This document shows positions 19,601 to 27,778 of a stretch of DNA of 64,000 bases, in pieces. How positions within the stretch are numbered: the first letter of the stretch is position 1; each line of letters opens with the position of its first letter. Location: positions 15,039 through 79,038 of the forward strand of contig PAAT01000169.1 in the NCBI GenBank assembly GCA_002698965.1, in the 5' to 3' direction. The stretch comes from Rhodopirellula sp. GTDB lineage: Bacteria; Planctomycetota; Planctomycetia; Pirellulales; Pirellulaceae. The notes under the pieces were generated by a model. It was given only the letters and a program-made list of their open reading frames with translations, made no database searches and was not told the DNA's origin. The translations under genes were made by a program, and so were the position numbers.

Positions 19601-21566
19601 TCCGATTATTCTAGGTGACAACGTGGCGGTCCTGGCGCAGTTTGTGTCCTTGGAGAGTTCCGGGGATCAAATTAGTGAGGATCCGGATACTTTGCGGGGT
19701 CTTGAAAAACTAAACCGCCAGTCTGCCCCGTGGCGAGACTTAACAGCAGTCTTGGGAAATCGGATTCGTGAAGCCTTTCTTGTTACCACGCAGAATCCAG
19801 CATTTGCTGAGATACGCTACTCGGTCAAAAGTAATCAGGTGGTCAATCGCGATGCGGCAAAAATTCGTTTGTCGACAACATATTTGGCAGTGGATTATGC
19901 AGGTACCTACCGCGCGAAGCTTGAGTTACTAATTGACAACCAGACGGAACAGTTTCTGGAGATAAGACTACCATCGGGAGCTCGTTTATGGGCAGTTTCG
20001 GCTGCCGGAGATCCTGTGAAACCAATTAAAGGTAAGGCAAAGCAGGATTTGAAAATCCCCTTAGTCAAAACAGAAGATGGTGAACTGTCCTATTTGGTAC
20101 AAGTGCATTATGCAGGTGACTTGGGAAAAGAGTTGACGCAGTTTGGTGAATTGGCGTCATTGCCGATTATTAAGGACATGAATATCGTAGCTGACGGTAG
20201 TACGTTTGTGAAACTATACCTCCCCAAAGATCGTCGTTGGTTTGGTTTCGGTGGGGAAGGTGAGTTGATTGCCAGGACAGATCAGAGGATTGGCTCAGTT
20301 CTTAAATTCAAGCAAAGCTTAGTTATTAATCAGGAGATTGACGAAAAACTACGTCGAGCTAACCAGTCCTCAAATCCGTATGAAAAGATCCGTTTGTTCA
20401 ATAGTTTGAACACTGAGACAGATGTTAATAATTATGCAACTCAGGGTGATGTGCAAACGCGTAACGGACAACAGATCGAGGAGTTGAACAAGCAGATTGA
20501 TCAATTGGTTGTTCAGGGCCAAGATGCCAGTAAGGAAGCTGAGTTGTTGTTTGACAACCGAAAACAACTTAACCAGCGATTTCTCGAACAGACGAATGAT
20601 ATCAGTAACAATGCCGTGAATCAGCTAGGTAATAACTTTGATGTTCCTGTTGATAATGCGACGAAAGAAGACGAATTGAATGCTGCCGAATCTCAGTTTA
20701 GAAAAGGTTGGTTCGAAGGAAATGGCCTGATTCGTGAACCGAGCAGCGAAGCCGATAAACTTGACGCAAATCGTCTTTACAAAGGGAACACGCAAAATTT
20801 TCAGGCTCCGGGGAAACAGACTCCCGAGAGCAAAGCCACGCTACCACAGCCATACGGTGGAAAACAGAGAGATTCCGTGGAGTCGGGGCAAGAGCGACTC
20901 CAACAGCAATTACGTCAGTATCAAATGCAACAAAAGGAGTCCCTGGAGAATCGCAAACCGTTGAGCGACAATTTTGATAGCCAAAGAAATGCCAGTGTGG
21001 ATGAGAAGATAGAATCCAGCGAGCAGGAGAAACCCTCTAGCGGTGGCATGGGCGGGGGTGGCGCCATGGGTGGTTTCGGAGCCAATGGTAATACCGAGAA
21101 TAGCATGGATGCCGACGTAAATGATCGATTGCAACCCTATGCTAGTAGTGAGCAGCGAGGGGAAATGTTGGTTGCCGACTCAACGGGATTTGCCAGTGTT
21201 GCGGGCTTCGTGTTTGATGAAACCAGTCTGAATGACGAGTATGAGCAGTTTGAAATTGAGTATATTTCAGCGGCCAGTGAGTTTACCTTCTCGGCAAAGT
21301 ACGTTGGCTATTCATTGATCGAAACGCTTATTCGAGTAGGAGTGGTGATTGGAACGATCCTGACATTGATGGTAGGTGGATTAATCATCAAGGTAGGATC
21401 AAGGAGTAAATGGTTGGTTGGATTCTTAGCAGTTTGTTTCCTTCCGATCAGTTTGTTTATGATTTTGCGATGGGTGTTCCCGGTTCTTGGTCTGGCGATT
21501 CTGGTCGCTTCGGTCACTTGGCTGCTAAAGAAAAAATTTACATCGAAGACGCTACGTACTGCGTAA
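13650..21566 (+). CDS. Giant exported membrane protein, fused units 2 and 3 (candidate polyprotein)
   Basis: A 2638-residue protein. Unit 2 (~1-1245): a signal peptide ending SVQAQ, the motif IYVPFKDL then RIYLPRSEYESLL, a long beta-rich region, an acidic low-complexity stretch (~970-1110), and three hydrophobic segments (~1157-1240) separated by HKETKIKRR. At ~1248-1268 a basic CRK is followed by LGVGVLLPFIIATADTATAQ, which resembles a signal peptide with an A-x-A cleavage site. Unit 3 then restarts with VVVPYDPD and LLIPLQRYTELF. It continues as beta-rich sequence, a Gln/Asn-rich coiled-coil-like part (~2240-2450), a Gly/Met-rich patch (~2465-2480), and three C-terminal helices (~2553-2625) ending KKKF. 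Alternating charge fits separate exported domains for each unit. No known family was recognised. The frame is open throughout, with no sign of a frameshift. Confidence 0.8.
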   Translation: MNSMFQRVNEFLLATGFLCAVCLMSVQAQEKSREIYVPFKDLKSILAGPIERIYLPRSEYESLLKKADIKPGTAPPQKSVLRKARYDLLLHEDFASIKASLEVESLEQGLQLLPLKFVGVSVLKVTLDGEDAPVVRTNPQTISLLLKRPGKFAVTMELATPVRNAAAEQSLSLELPHAANESIGMRVSGNIEIKSGASVVERQVDDEANVTEFELLPMPGPMVVTMSLNNKRLRTERQIIARSVVVDELNASFERLHATYSMEIIQGATTELQYEIPPGFQVTNVDAADLARWSVQDAEQVQNLTVEFRSPQTKLVTVQITAIQTSPIWGDWTFPTLKALGVETSTAVVGILAERRLAVGSLVVQGAIPLNNAVLENSLPQSIFVVEPGAPPLQILSTYYVPQQEFKVAAKVLQPESQLNVQTNTVLTLSRDRHQAAIDFFLYPALDDLFGFDVQTPDGWNVKAIVDENQSQLKYHETIDAEGTRRLHVKFPNRRPFGQLHRVTLVAERVPAGWLSEWEEYTLETPAFVVEDTYRNSGVIGIRTIEPYQDVFEIRADMVDGAFPLSASDRTRAALANPVTLAYQYDTTEYAISATVRRVPALFASRLASFFDVQQGVHKSYHEIAINIQRSQLEEVTFTLPANSTPANIAITGQAGTQVKQFNSHVQGEQRFWKVLLSTQAFSEVTLGVEYQQQVDEREARLNPAFPKVLGSGYQSGVFSVEASPELEVNVSETNGKQVDVGELAVNGYVVGKHRVAAYRYTGDSPTLDVSIRYPDLRPIPAVLINKAEMLTYVAARGIYQTVAKYSLLTKADYVRVVLPHENAVLWGVVVDGNVTVKPQVLDETTRGDFLVDLSTAGTDGNNIRDLRIIYEEQQEPSGDFRLKAPQLLEHGRNVDSSNAPLVEPARVKWQMMLPASYRLNMRNTDVMKLTNTPVQEVPQAVYLSGVLYLATGGLPPIELSDSADYQMADSMGMEEGAIFPDHPPLPTDDSVFNESDMDFADRPFSDDEAVVPESLEPSEAMPKATAPEMAMKKKELSELSESRAQAEAAASGVLAGAEADSPSESRAGEMDFEDGKTNPSVQEAGNDKSAGEIEEVQRRGQRDSGLQWALEGRNSLDIDLLARVENSRSFRMSSDYLLYEFGNLGGQAAVEGRVVRKSAGVVLSWVVGLLVLAIGVLIGHKETKIKRRFLVFILLFSAVISGIPQLESYRGVAEMMFASAILLVIGYMIYRMLHPGLGWFCTSVCRKLGVGVLLPFIIATADTATAQQVDGVVSVEVPKDAVVVPYDPDNLPLQKSDDQQLLIPLQRYTELFKRAYPGLPLEHEYLPVKYALGGVEYATSLYEDNSLLIEGRVGIDIFSDRPQAIGLSLGDLVIEYATLDDQPAQMKVGAGDRLAPNVPAQQQLPAVPPAAMTHQLFVSGKGHHMLRIGLRMPVARQGGWRVASGRLPIGASGLMKLTVPETNTELRWNNHLGRSEYRTSKPNEGVESSLRVNGSFDFRWRPVIQESLTDRDLTSQSELIVDVQEDGVYADWFVNLNFRNSSRDLFRLRVPKGIRVESVKGANIRSWEVVNGAAGNQDISVEMLEPAQNVAQLRVSLVRYRALPADEIDQFEVPLVSVPDAVSQKGAILVRRSPMLDITIDEVQGLSRLDVNEFPGLNRVNSEPANTNNVQVISRESPLGIRPLFAYQFTGGTYGLTLGAMETKSRSSANLKTLVRVSPQEITLESMIRISDGSRPIHQVQLVVPKDLVIRQLTAPGLVEWAEDRYESVIGEAKLVTVLLGQGLKKGFNVILEGKLDRKLENWTTSVPYLAVRGVQSQNGETVLSSDPSFDIELLDVRQGESVAMASMFGWLKSNQRLLARTALKFVGPDYSAKFQLVPRNASVNCRTFTNVHVTDRAVEETILLEYKVSNAGQRDFSFRLPKYMKGRSVISAQYLQRVVWEDEAEDSEYVTVKLLLEDEVLNEYRVLVQMDRQAGGDARAPVPIILGDNVAVLAQFVSLESSGDQISEDPDTLRGLEKLNRQSAPWRDLTAVLGNRIREAFLVTTQNPAFAEIRYSVKSNQVVNRDAAKIRLSTTYLAVDYAGTYRAKLELLIDNQTEQFLEIRLPSGARLWAVSAAGDPVKPIKGKAKQDLKIPLVKTEDGELSYLVQVHYAGDLGKELTQFGELASLPIIKDMNIVADGSTFVKLYLPKDRRWFGFGGEGELIARTDQRIGSVLKFKQSLVINQEIDEKLRRANQSSNPYEKIRLFNSLNTETDVNNYATQGDVQTRNGQQIEELNKQIDQLVVQGQDASKEAELLFDNRKQLNQRFLEQTNDISNNAVNQLGNNFDVPVDNATKEDELNAAESQFRKGWFEGNGLIREPSSEADKLDANRLYKGNTQNFQAPGKQTPESKATLPQPYGGKQRDSVESGQERLQQQLRQYQMQQKESLENRKPLSDNFDSQRNASVDEKIESSEQEKPSSGGMGGGGAMGGFGANGNTENSMDADVNDRLQPYASSEQRGEMLVADSTGFASVAGFVFDETSLNDEYEQFEIEYISAASEFTFSAKYVGYSLIETLIRVGVVIGTILTLMVGGLIIKVGSRSKWLVGFLAVCFLPISLFMILRWVFPVLGLAILVASVTWLLKKKFTSKTLRTA

Positions 21567-21672
21567 CCCGAGTCCGTTTAATTCAAAGTCATTTGCTTAC
21601 ACATGATTCTATCTTTATGTATTAAAGAGATTGCATTATCCTGTAGGGCAATGGTGGTTTCTCCCCGATGGA

Positions 21673-23202
21673 ATGAGCATGAGTGACTCTCGAATAGATA
21701 ATGAAAACAGCGATGTCCCAGCTGAGGAAGTTGCTAATCTCACAGCTTTTGATGATGTAGGAAAGATGCATCGTCCGGATCGTAAAACGGTGCTGCTCGT
21801 TTGCTTGATTGGTATTTTGAGTGTTGTTTGGGGATTGATGGGGATTTCTCCATCCTTGACTTCCGAGATACGAGTATTAAGCCCTCATCCGGCCCATTCT
21901 TGGACCCCGACAGATCTCCAGCAGCAAAAATATATTCCGGAGCATCTGCAGGCACTGATTGGCGCCGAGAATGGTGAATTGGAGGATATGGATGATGCCC
22001 ATGAAGTGAGAATTACCAATGTACAGGTCGTCGACGTGGATGGGGATGGAAAGAATGAAGTGCTTGTCTGTAATGCCTCTCAGAATACCGTCATCGCTTA
22101 TAGCTATCAGGGAAGAAAAGTGTTTGAACCAAATCTTTCCGAAGACAGTACTCCTGAAGAAATACAGGCTGAGATTCAGAAGTTGTCAGAGAGTAATGGT
22201 TTTGAGTATCAGTGGAAAGAAATACTTATCGGTGACTCAATGGTTGCTCCGGCGCGTGCCACGGTTATTGATTTTGATGGCGACGACCAGTTGGATATCA
22301 TTGTCTCTGTATTAGGTAACATCATGCCATCAGATGAGCTGGTGGGGCAAGTGATACTCTTCCGCAAAACGGGGGATCGTTATGAACGCCATGTGTTGCT
22401 GAAGGACGTGCGGCGAGTAGCAGATGTTCAGCCAGGTGACTTTGACAAGGATGGTGATACTGATTTAGCGGTCGCTGTTTTTGGTTATGCACGTGGTGGC
22501 GTCCGTTTGTTAGAGAATCTAGGAGATTTGAAGTTTCGTGATTCTTCACTTCTTGACCGGCCTGGCGTGATCCACGTACCGGTTCATGATTATGACAAAG
22601 ATGGGGATGAGGATATTGGAGTAATTGTCACTCAGGATGAAGAAGAAGTTTGGGCTTTGGAAAATGATGGTCAGGGCAACTTTAGTCGGCGAATTCTCTA
22701 TCAAACCGATAATTATGATGTTGGGGGGGGCGGTCTAATCAAAGCCGACCTTGATCAGGATGGTTATATGGATTTTCTGATGAGTCAGGGCGACAATCTT
22801 GAATTCGGGCACGGGTGGCCGATGCCTTACCATGGCTGTATTTGGCTTCGAAATAGAGGCGATTGGACCTTTGAGGCGGAGTTGATTGGAAAGCTTGGCG
22901 GAACTTATGCCGCCGCTCCGTCTGATGTGGACAATGATGGTGATTTGGACGTCGTTTTAATCAGCATGTCTAACGATTACGCAAATCCGCAGAATCCCAG
23001 TGTGATTTGGGTTGAGAATGACAAAGGATTATTTGAAAAGCAACATTTGATTGCCAGACAGCCGGTCGAATTAATCACAGTCGATTGTGGGGATATCAAC
23101 GGAGATGGCGTTGATGATATCGTAGCCGGGCAGTTTAGGATCCCTTTGAGCGTCGTGCCGGATCATCCCATTCGGATTTGGTTCAAGGAGAAATTGGAAT
23201 GA
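21673..23202 (+). CDS. Membrane-anchored VCBS/FG-GAP repeat beta-propeller protein
   Basis: A protein of 509 residues from the ATG at 21673. A second ATG at 21679 is equally plausible; an upstream in-frame TTG at 21631 has a badly spaced ribosome site and I reject it. A ~40-residue charged N-terminus precedes one membrane helix (VLLVCLIGILSVVWGLMG), giving a type II anchor. Seven acidic calcium-loop motifs of the DxDxDG type follow, including DVDGDGKNEV, DFDGDDQLDI, DFDKDGDTDL, DYDKDGDEDI, DLDQDGYMDF, DVDNDGDLDV and DINGDGVDDI. These match an integrin-like seven-bladed propeller outside the membrane. A run of eight G (22723-22730) lies inside the gene. The stop overlaps the next start as ATGA, so it is coupled to the TPR gene. 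Confidence 0.88.
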   Translation: MSMSDSRIDNENSDVPAEEVANLTAFDDVGKMHRPDRKTVLLVCLIGILSVVWGLMGISPSLTSEIRVLSPHPAHSWTPTDLQQQKYIPEHLQALIGAENGELEDMDDAHEVRITNVQVVDVDGDGKNEVLVCNASQNTVIAYSYQGRKVFEPNLSEDSTPEEIQAEIQKLSESNGFEYQWKEILIGDSMVAPARATVIDFDGDDQLDIIVSVLGNIMPSDELVGQVILFRKTGDRYERHVLLKDVRRVADVQPGDFDKDGDTDLAVAVFGYARGGVRLLENLGDLKFRDSSLLDRPGVIHVPVHDYDKDGDEDIGVIVTQDEEEVWALENDGQGNFSRRILYQTDNYDVGGGGLIKADLDQDGYMDFLMSQGDNLEFGHGWPMPYHGCIWLRNRGDWTFEAELIGKLGGTYAAAPSDVDNDGDLDVVLISMSNDYANPQNPSVIWVENDKGLFEKQHLIARQPVELITVDCGDINGDGVDDIVAGQFRIPLSVVPDHPIRIWFKEKLE

Positions 23203-24569
23203 GAAAGCGGCATCTTATCTTGTTGGTTGTTGTTTTGGGCCAACTCGGCCTGATTGCAATGCGGTATCAGAGTAACGGCGGTTTTAAAGGGCCCGTTACC
23301 TCGCGTGTCCATAAACTGGAAAATGGTTTTCGTGATGCGGTGCGTGAAATCGAAGCGAATCATGATGTAAACAGTGTCGAGTCCTGGATCGGTTTGGGAG
23401 AGATCTATACAACATTTGCTTTGATGCCGGAAGCAGAATACTGTTTTCGCCGGGCATTGGACGTGGGTGATTTGGATCTCACTCAGCAATTTAAATTTGG
23501 CATCTGTCTTAGTCGACGGGGGAAAATTGAGACCGCCATCAAGGTTCTTAAGCCCGTTGGCGCGTCGCAAGATGAATTGGCCTCGCATGCTAATCTGCAA
23601 ATTGGTTTAGATTATTTGCGGTTGGATGACAGAGTCAATGCGGAGGTCTTTCTGCGGAGAACGCAGAATGATGAGATTGCAGACTTTGCTTTGTCAAGAA
23701 TTCTTATTCGGGATGACCGAGCACAGGAAGCGGTCGTAATTCTCGATCGTTTGATTGCGCGTAGTCCAAATTCAATGCGTGCTCATCAGATGCAAGGTTG
23801 GGCTTATGAAAAGCTTGGCAATGAGCAGGAAGCCCGGAGTTGTTTTGATCGTTCGATGCATACCTCAGAAATGATCACGATTCATCCGATTTCACGGGAC
23901 TGGGATGAGGAGAATGTGAATGGCATGGGGGCTTCTGTTGCATTAACCGCGAGTACCGTTGCTCTGGAAGAAGGGGATACCGAGACGGCCACTCGACAAG
24001 CAATGGACGCATTCAAGTTGTTAGAACCTTTGTGGCGACCGGCCTATGCTATTCAGGCAACCCTTTCTTTTTTGAAAAGTGGCGATCCCGATGCAGCCTT
24101 GTTCTATTTGAAACGTTGGTTGATACATGACGGCGAATCCGCCTATCTGTGGGAGTTGGTCGGTGACTGCTATTTAGCAAAAGGATCTGAAGTTCAAGCT
24201 GAAGCTGCATGGCTGCGGGGACGGGTCGTGCGGGCAAGTAAGACTGTGCAGGCCAATGCAGAATGTTGTCGGAAGTTGTCCGAGTTATATGCCTCTCAAG
24301 GTGATTTGTTAAAAGCTGAACAGTATCGCGGTTATCACAAGTACGAAAGCGGTCGTTTGCAATGGCGGGATAACAAAGTGCGGGAAGCGAATTCTGAGTT
24401 GAGTGAGGCTGCGGAAATTCTGGTCGATGATGCGGACGTCTGGTTCTTACTAGCGGAGGCTCAGCGTGCTTTAAGTGATCGCAGTGCGGCTAAACGTTCT
24501 TACGAAGAATGTCTTAGGTTAGCCCCTAACCATGGGCGAGCGATTGTGGGTTTGGGGTTGGTGCAATGA
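23199..24569 (+). CDS. Membrane-anchored TPR protein
   Basis: A 456-residue protein. I place the start at ATG 23199, which overlaps the previous stop (ATGA) and has AAGGAG at 23185-23190 (8-nt spacing); an upstream TTG at 23178 is less likely. An N-terminal hydrophobic helix (HLILLVVVLGQLGLIAM) serves as anchor or uncleaved signal. The rest is helical tetratricopeptide repeats, for example WIGLGEIYTTFALMPEAEYC, MQGWAYEKLGNEQEARSCF and VWFLLAEAQRALSDRSAAKR, suited to protein-protein binding. It is the middle gene of a VCBS-TPR-C25 peptidase operon, and its stop again overlaps the next start by 4 nt. Confidence 0.88.
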   Translation: MRKRHLILLVVVLGQLGLIAMRYQSNGGFKGPVTSRVHKLENGFRDAVREIEANHDVNSVESWIGLGEIYTTFALMPEAEYCFRRALDVGDLDLTQQFKFGICLSRRGKIETAIKVLKPVGASQDELASHANLQIGLDYLRLDDRVNAEVFLRRTQNDEIADFALSRILIRDDRAQEAVVILDRLIARSPNSMRAHQMQGWAYEKLGNEQEARSCFDRSMHTSEMITIHPISRDWDEENVNGMGASVALTASTVALEEGDTETATRQAMDAFKLLEPLWRPAYAIQATLSFLKSGDPDAALFYLKRWLIHDGESAYLWELVGDCYLAKGSEVQAEAAWLRGRVVRASKTVQANAECCRKLSELYASQGDLLKAEQYRGYHKYESGRLQWRDNKVREANSELSEAAEILVDDADVWFLLAEAQRALSDRSAAKRSYEECLRLAPNHGRAIVGLGLVQ

Positions 24570-26185
24570 TTCGCACGCCATTGCAGTTGCTTCTTGCGAA
24601 TCAGTTTCGAGTCCTGTTGTTCTTGCTGTTGGTGGTACTTTTACCAAATATCTGCCATGCCCGATTTGTGCTCTGCGTATGTCCACAAGCATTTCAGGAA
24701 GCATGGCAGCCTTGGATTGAATACCGTCGGGCCCAGGGATATCTAATTCATGTGATTAGACCGGAGAGTTCGGCGGCTGGGACTCGTGAGGCGGTTAAAA
24801 AGTCCGCGATTTCCAAGGATCTGAAAGCGGTCGTTTTGTTAGGTGATTCGCCCACATTTGTTAAAGGAAAATTTGGTGAACGTGATGCGCAACAGGTGCC
24901 GACGTTCTATTCACAAGCAAAAGTAAATGTGCTCTTTGGGTCTGAGTCTGAAATTGCGTCAGACCTGCCGTATGGTGACCTAAATGGTGACGGTTTGATC
25001 GATGTCCCGGTAGGCAGGATACCAGTGACTAATCAGGTGCAGTTGGCGGGGTATGTAAAGCGAGTAATTCAGTACGAACAGGAGTATCCGGATGCGGCAG
25101 GTAAACGTGATATTCATTTCGTGGCAGGCGTTGGTGGCTTTGGACCTGCTATTGATGGTGTTTTGTCGACCGTAACCAGAAAGTTTATCAGTCAGGGAAT
25201 TCCAGGCTCATTTCGAGTGACCATGACCCAGGCGAGTTGGCAAAGTCCATTCTGTCCAAATCCATTTAGTTTCGCTCAACACACGTTAGATCGACTCAAT
25301 GAAGGGGGATTGTTTTGGATCTATATGGGACATGGACTGCGAGATCAGTTGGATCGGATCTCAATTCCTAAGTCCCCGCCGGTTTCTATTATGAAGCAAG
25401 AGGGGCTGGATGGGGTTGCAGTCAGCGGCCTACCTCCCGTTTGTGTCTTTCTTGCCTGTTATGTTGGTGCATTTGATTCATTAAAGCCCTGTATTGGTGA
25501 GCAGCTTGTCCTGCACGATAAAGGGCCTGTGGCAGTCTATGCTGCGAGCCGTGTTTCCATGCCATATGCCATGAGTGTAATGGGTGATGCTATGCTGCGA
25601 CAATGCTTCAGGTTACGAGAGGAAGTGTTAGGGAATGTCGTCATGAATGCAAAGCGTAGTCTGGTAGTACCCCAAGCGGCAGACCGAACGGCTAATCGCC
25701 AACTTCTGGATAGTTTGGCTGGGAGTTTAAGTCCGGCTCCCGATCTTTTGATGGAAGAACGGGCAGAACATGCATTGATGTTTAATCTTTTAGGCGATCC
25801 GTTGCTGCATTTGAATTACCCGAGCGGGGTGAAGTTAAGTTGTTTACCGACGGTAAAGCTTGGAGAACAACTTCTTGTTACGTTTAAGGCACCAGTTGCT
25901 GGTGATGCGGTTTTGGAGCTTGCTGCCGAACGTGGAGTTCAGCGTTTTGTACCTCTTAAGCGACAGCAATTCGATCCTGAAATGGGAGAGGCCTATAATG
26001 ATGAATATCATCGTGCGAACGATGCGGTGTGGTTGTCCTCGTCCTGGAATCAGGCTGGCCCCGGTCTAGTTTCAAAGTCGCTGGAAATTAAGAATGTAAA
26101 GCCGGGTTTTCAGACAGTGCGGCTTTATTTACAGGGTGCCTCGCAGATATATATTGGCTCAAAACGCATCTATGTGAGTGACTAA
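24566..26185 (+). CDS. C25 (gingipain)-family cysteine peptidase
   Basis: A 539-residue protein with an N-terminal hydrophobic signal or anchor (VLLFLLLVVLLPNICHA). The clan CD caspase-like core is recognisable: the DLPYGDLNGDGLIDVPVGRIP segment typical of C25, the catalytic His in IYMGHGLRD (H256), and the catalytic Cys in VCVFLACYVGAF (C298). A beta-sandwich C-terminal domain (~430-539) resembles the Ig-like domain that follows gingipain catalytic domains. No long propeptide is apparent. Known relatives act outside the cytoplasm (gingipains, PorU). Coupling by ATGA overlap to the TPR gene suggests it processes or attaches an envelope protein; the giant proteins just upstream are candidate substrates, by inference only. 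Confidence 0.88.
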   Translation: MIRTPLQLLLANQFRVLLFLLLVVLLPNICHARFVLCVCPQAFQEAWQPWIEYRRAQGYLIHVIRPESSAAGTREAVKKSAISKDLKAVVLLGDSPTFVKGKFGERDAQQVPTFYSQAKVNVLFGSESEIASDLPYGDLNGDGLIDVPVGRIPVTNQVQLAGYVKRVIQYEQEYPDAAGKRDIHFVAGVGGFGPAIDGVLSTVTRKFISQGIPGSFRVTMTQASWQSPFCPNPFSFAQHTLDRLNEGGLFWIYMGHGLRDQLDRISIPKSPPVSIMKQEGLDGVAVSGLPPVCVFLACYVGAFDSLKPCIGEQLVLHDKGPVAVYAASRVSMPYAMSVMGDAMLRQCFRLREEVLGNVVMNAKRSLVVPQAADRTANRQLLDSLAGSLSPAPDLLMEERAEHALMFNLLGDPLLHLNYPSGVKLSCLPTVKLGEQLLVTFKAPVAGDAVLELAAERGVQRFVPLKRQQFDPEMGEAYNDEYHRANDAVWLSSSWNQAGPGLVSKSLEIKNVKPGFQTVRLYLQGASQIYIGSKRIYVSD

Positions 26186-26281
26186 GGGCGGCAGATCCAC
26201 CTCAAATCTATTAGGATGAATGCATCCAGGTCACCAAGATGACCCCATCGATGTTTTGTCAGTAGCGAAGGAAGCAGCCCT

Positions 26282-27772
26282 GTGAGAAGAGTTCTTTTGT
26301 ATGTGTCTTGTATTGCACTTGCGTTTTCTACGCTCAGGCTCTCCGCATCGCCTCGGGTTGTGATTGAAATACCTGAGAAAGCTCTAAGTGGTCCTACATC
26401 TGGTCGGATGTATCTGTTTACCTCCAAAGATGGTAACCGTCCTCCGTATACGGGTCCCAATTGGTTCTCACCAGAACCCTTTTATGCAATCGATGTGACT
26501 GTCGACTCGGGAGGCTCAGTAGAGTTTGATGGTAAGACGGGTGGTTTTCCAGCGACGTTGAACGCACTGGAGCAAGGGAAATACTTCATTCAAGCGTTAT
26601 TCGATTTTGATATTTATCATTCAGATCATGCCAAGGGTGCAGGTAATCTCTATAGCGAAGTCCAGGAGATCGAGTGGACTGGAGAGAATCGACTGAAATT
26701 TGAGTTAACCGAAGTGATTGGTGAATTTCCGTTCGAGAAGACGGAATACCGTCAGCAGGTTCGCCTGTATAGTCCTCGCTTATCTGCTTTTTATCATCGG
26801 GAGATTGTACAGAAAGCTACCGTCGTGCTACCTCGTTCTTATTACGAAGCAACTCATACTCGCTTTCCCGTAATTTATACGATCTCCGGTTTTGGGGGGA
26901 CACATGAGACGATGGGGCGAAGTATGTCTCAGGGGGGACCTGAAGCTGGCGAAGGAGAAGTCGAATTTATTCGAGTCTTTCTTGATGGGCAGTGTAAGTG
27001 GGGACATCATGTGTATGCCGATAGTGCCAAGAATGGTCCTCGTGGTGCTGCACTGATTAAAGAGTTGATACCAGAAGTTGATCGACGCTATCGCACCGTT
27101 TCGGCCTCAACCGCTCGATTTGTTACTGGGCATAGTAGTGGTGGCTGGAGCAGTTTGTGGCTACAGGTGAATTACCCGGATGTTTTGGGGGGCGTCTGGA
27201 GTACGGCTCCGGATCCGGTGGATTTTCGAGATTATCAGGAAGTAGATCTATATGCTGAAAATCCTTTGAGTTTGTATATCACTCCGGAAGGTGAGAGGCG
27301 TCCGTTAGCTAGACGTAATGGTCAGGTTATGATCTGGTACGAAGACTTTGGGCGAATGGATGATGGGCTGGGTCGGGGCGGTCAACTCAAGTCGTTTGAG
27401 GCAGTTTTCAGTCCGTTGGACCGACAAGGAAGACCGCTTCTCATGTGGATGCGAGAGGAAGGTGAGGTGATTCCATCCACGGTGAAATACTGGATCGAAT
27501 ATGATATTAATAAATTAATTGAACGGCGTTGGGCTACCGGTCTTCGTGAGAAACTGGCGGGAAAGATTAATGTCTTTATGGGAACCGTGGATACGTTTTA
27601 CCTGGAAGGTGCTTGTGAGTTCCTGAAAAAGACCATGCGGGATTTGGATAGTGATGCCGTTATCGAATTGCATCCAGATCGAGATCATTTCAATCTGACA
27701 ACGCCTGATTTAATGCTGCGTATTCGCAAAGAAATGTCTACGGCATATTTGAAACATCATACGGTTGAGTAA
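26282..27772 (+). CDS. Secreted esterase (PF00756-type alpha/beta hydrolase)
   Basis: A 496-residue protein starting with GTG at 26282, preceded by AAGGAAG. The signal peptide ends near SASP (~residue 23). A non-catalytic beta domain (~25-160) precedes an alpha/beta hydrolase of the enterochelin-esterase/feruloyl-esterase type. The nucleophile elbow is GHSSGGWSS and the likely catalytic His is in HPDRDHFNL near the C-terminus. The substrate is unknown; exported members in this phylum often act on carbohydrate esters. The gene is 97 nt after the C25 peptidase and 6 nt before the enolase-superfamily gene, so it may end one transcript or begin another. Confidence 0.85.
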   Translation: MRRVLLYVSCIALAFSTLRLSASPRVVIEIPEKALSGPTSGRMYLFTSKDGNRPPYTGPNWFSPEPFYAIDVTVDSGGSVEFDGKTGGFPATLNALEQGKYFIQALFDFDIYHSDHAKGAGNLYSEVQEIEWTGENRLKFELTEVIGEFPFEKTEYRQQVRLYSPRLSAFYHREIVQKATVVLPRSYYEATHTRFPVIYTISGFGGTHETMGRSMSQGGPEAGEGEVEFIRVFLDGQCKWGHHVYADSAKNGPRGAALIKELIPEVDRRYRTVSASTARFVTGHSSGGWSSLWLQVNYPDVLGGVWSTAPDPVDFRDYQEVDLYAENPLSLYITPEGERRPLARRNGQVMIWYEDFGRMDDGLGRGGQLKSFEAVFSPLDRQGRPLLMWMREEGEVIPSTVKYWIEYDINKLIERRWATGLREKLAGKINVFMGTVDTFYLEGACEFLKKTMRDLDSDAVIELHPDRDHFNLTTPDLMLRIRKEMSTAYLKHHTVE

Positions 27773-27778
27773 AAACAT

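Noticed and set aside
21631-21672. TTG start extending the VCBS protein by 14 residues
   Set aside because: The purine-rich sequence abuts the TTG too closely for a ribosome site; ATGs at 21673 and 21679 are better starts before the charged N-terminus.
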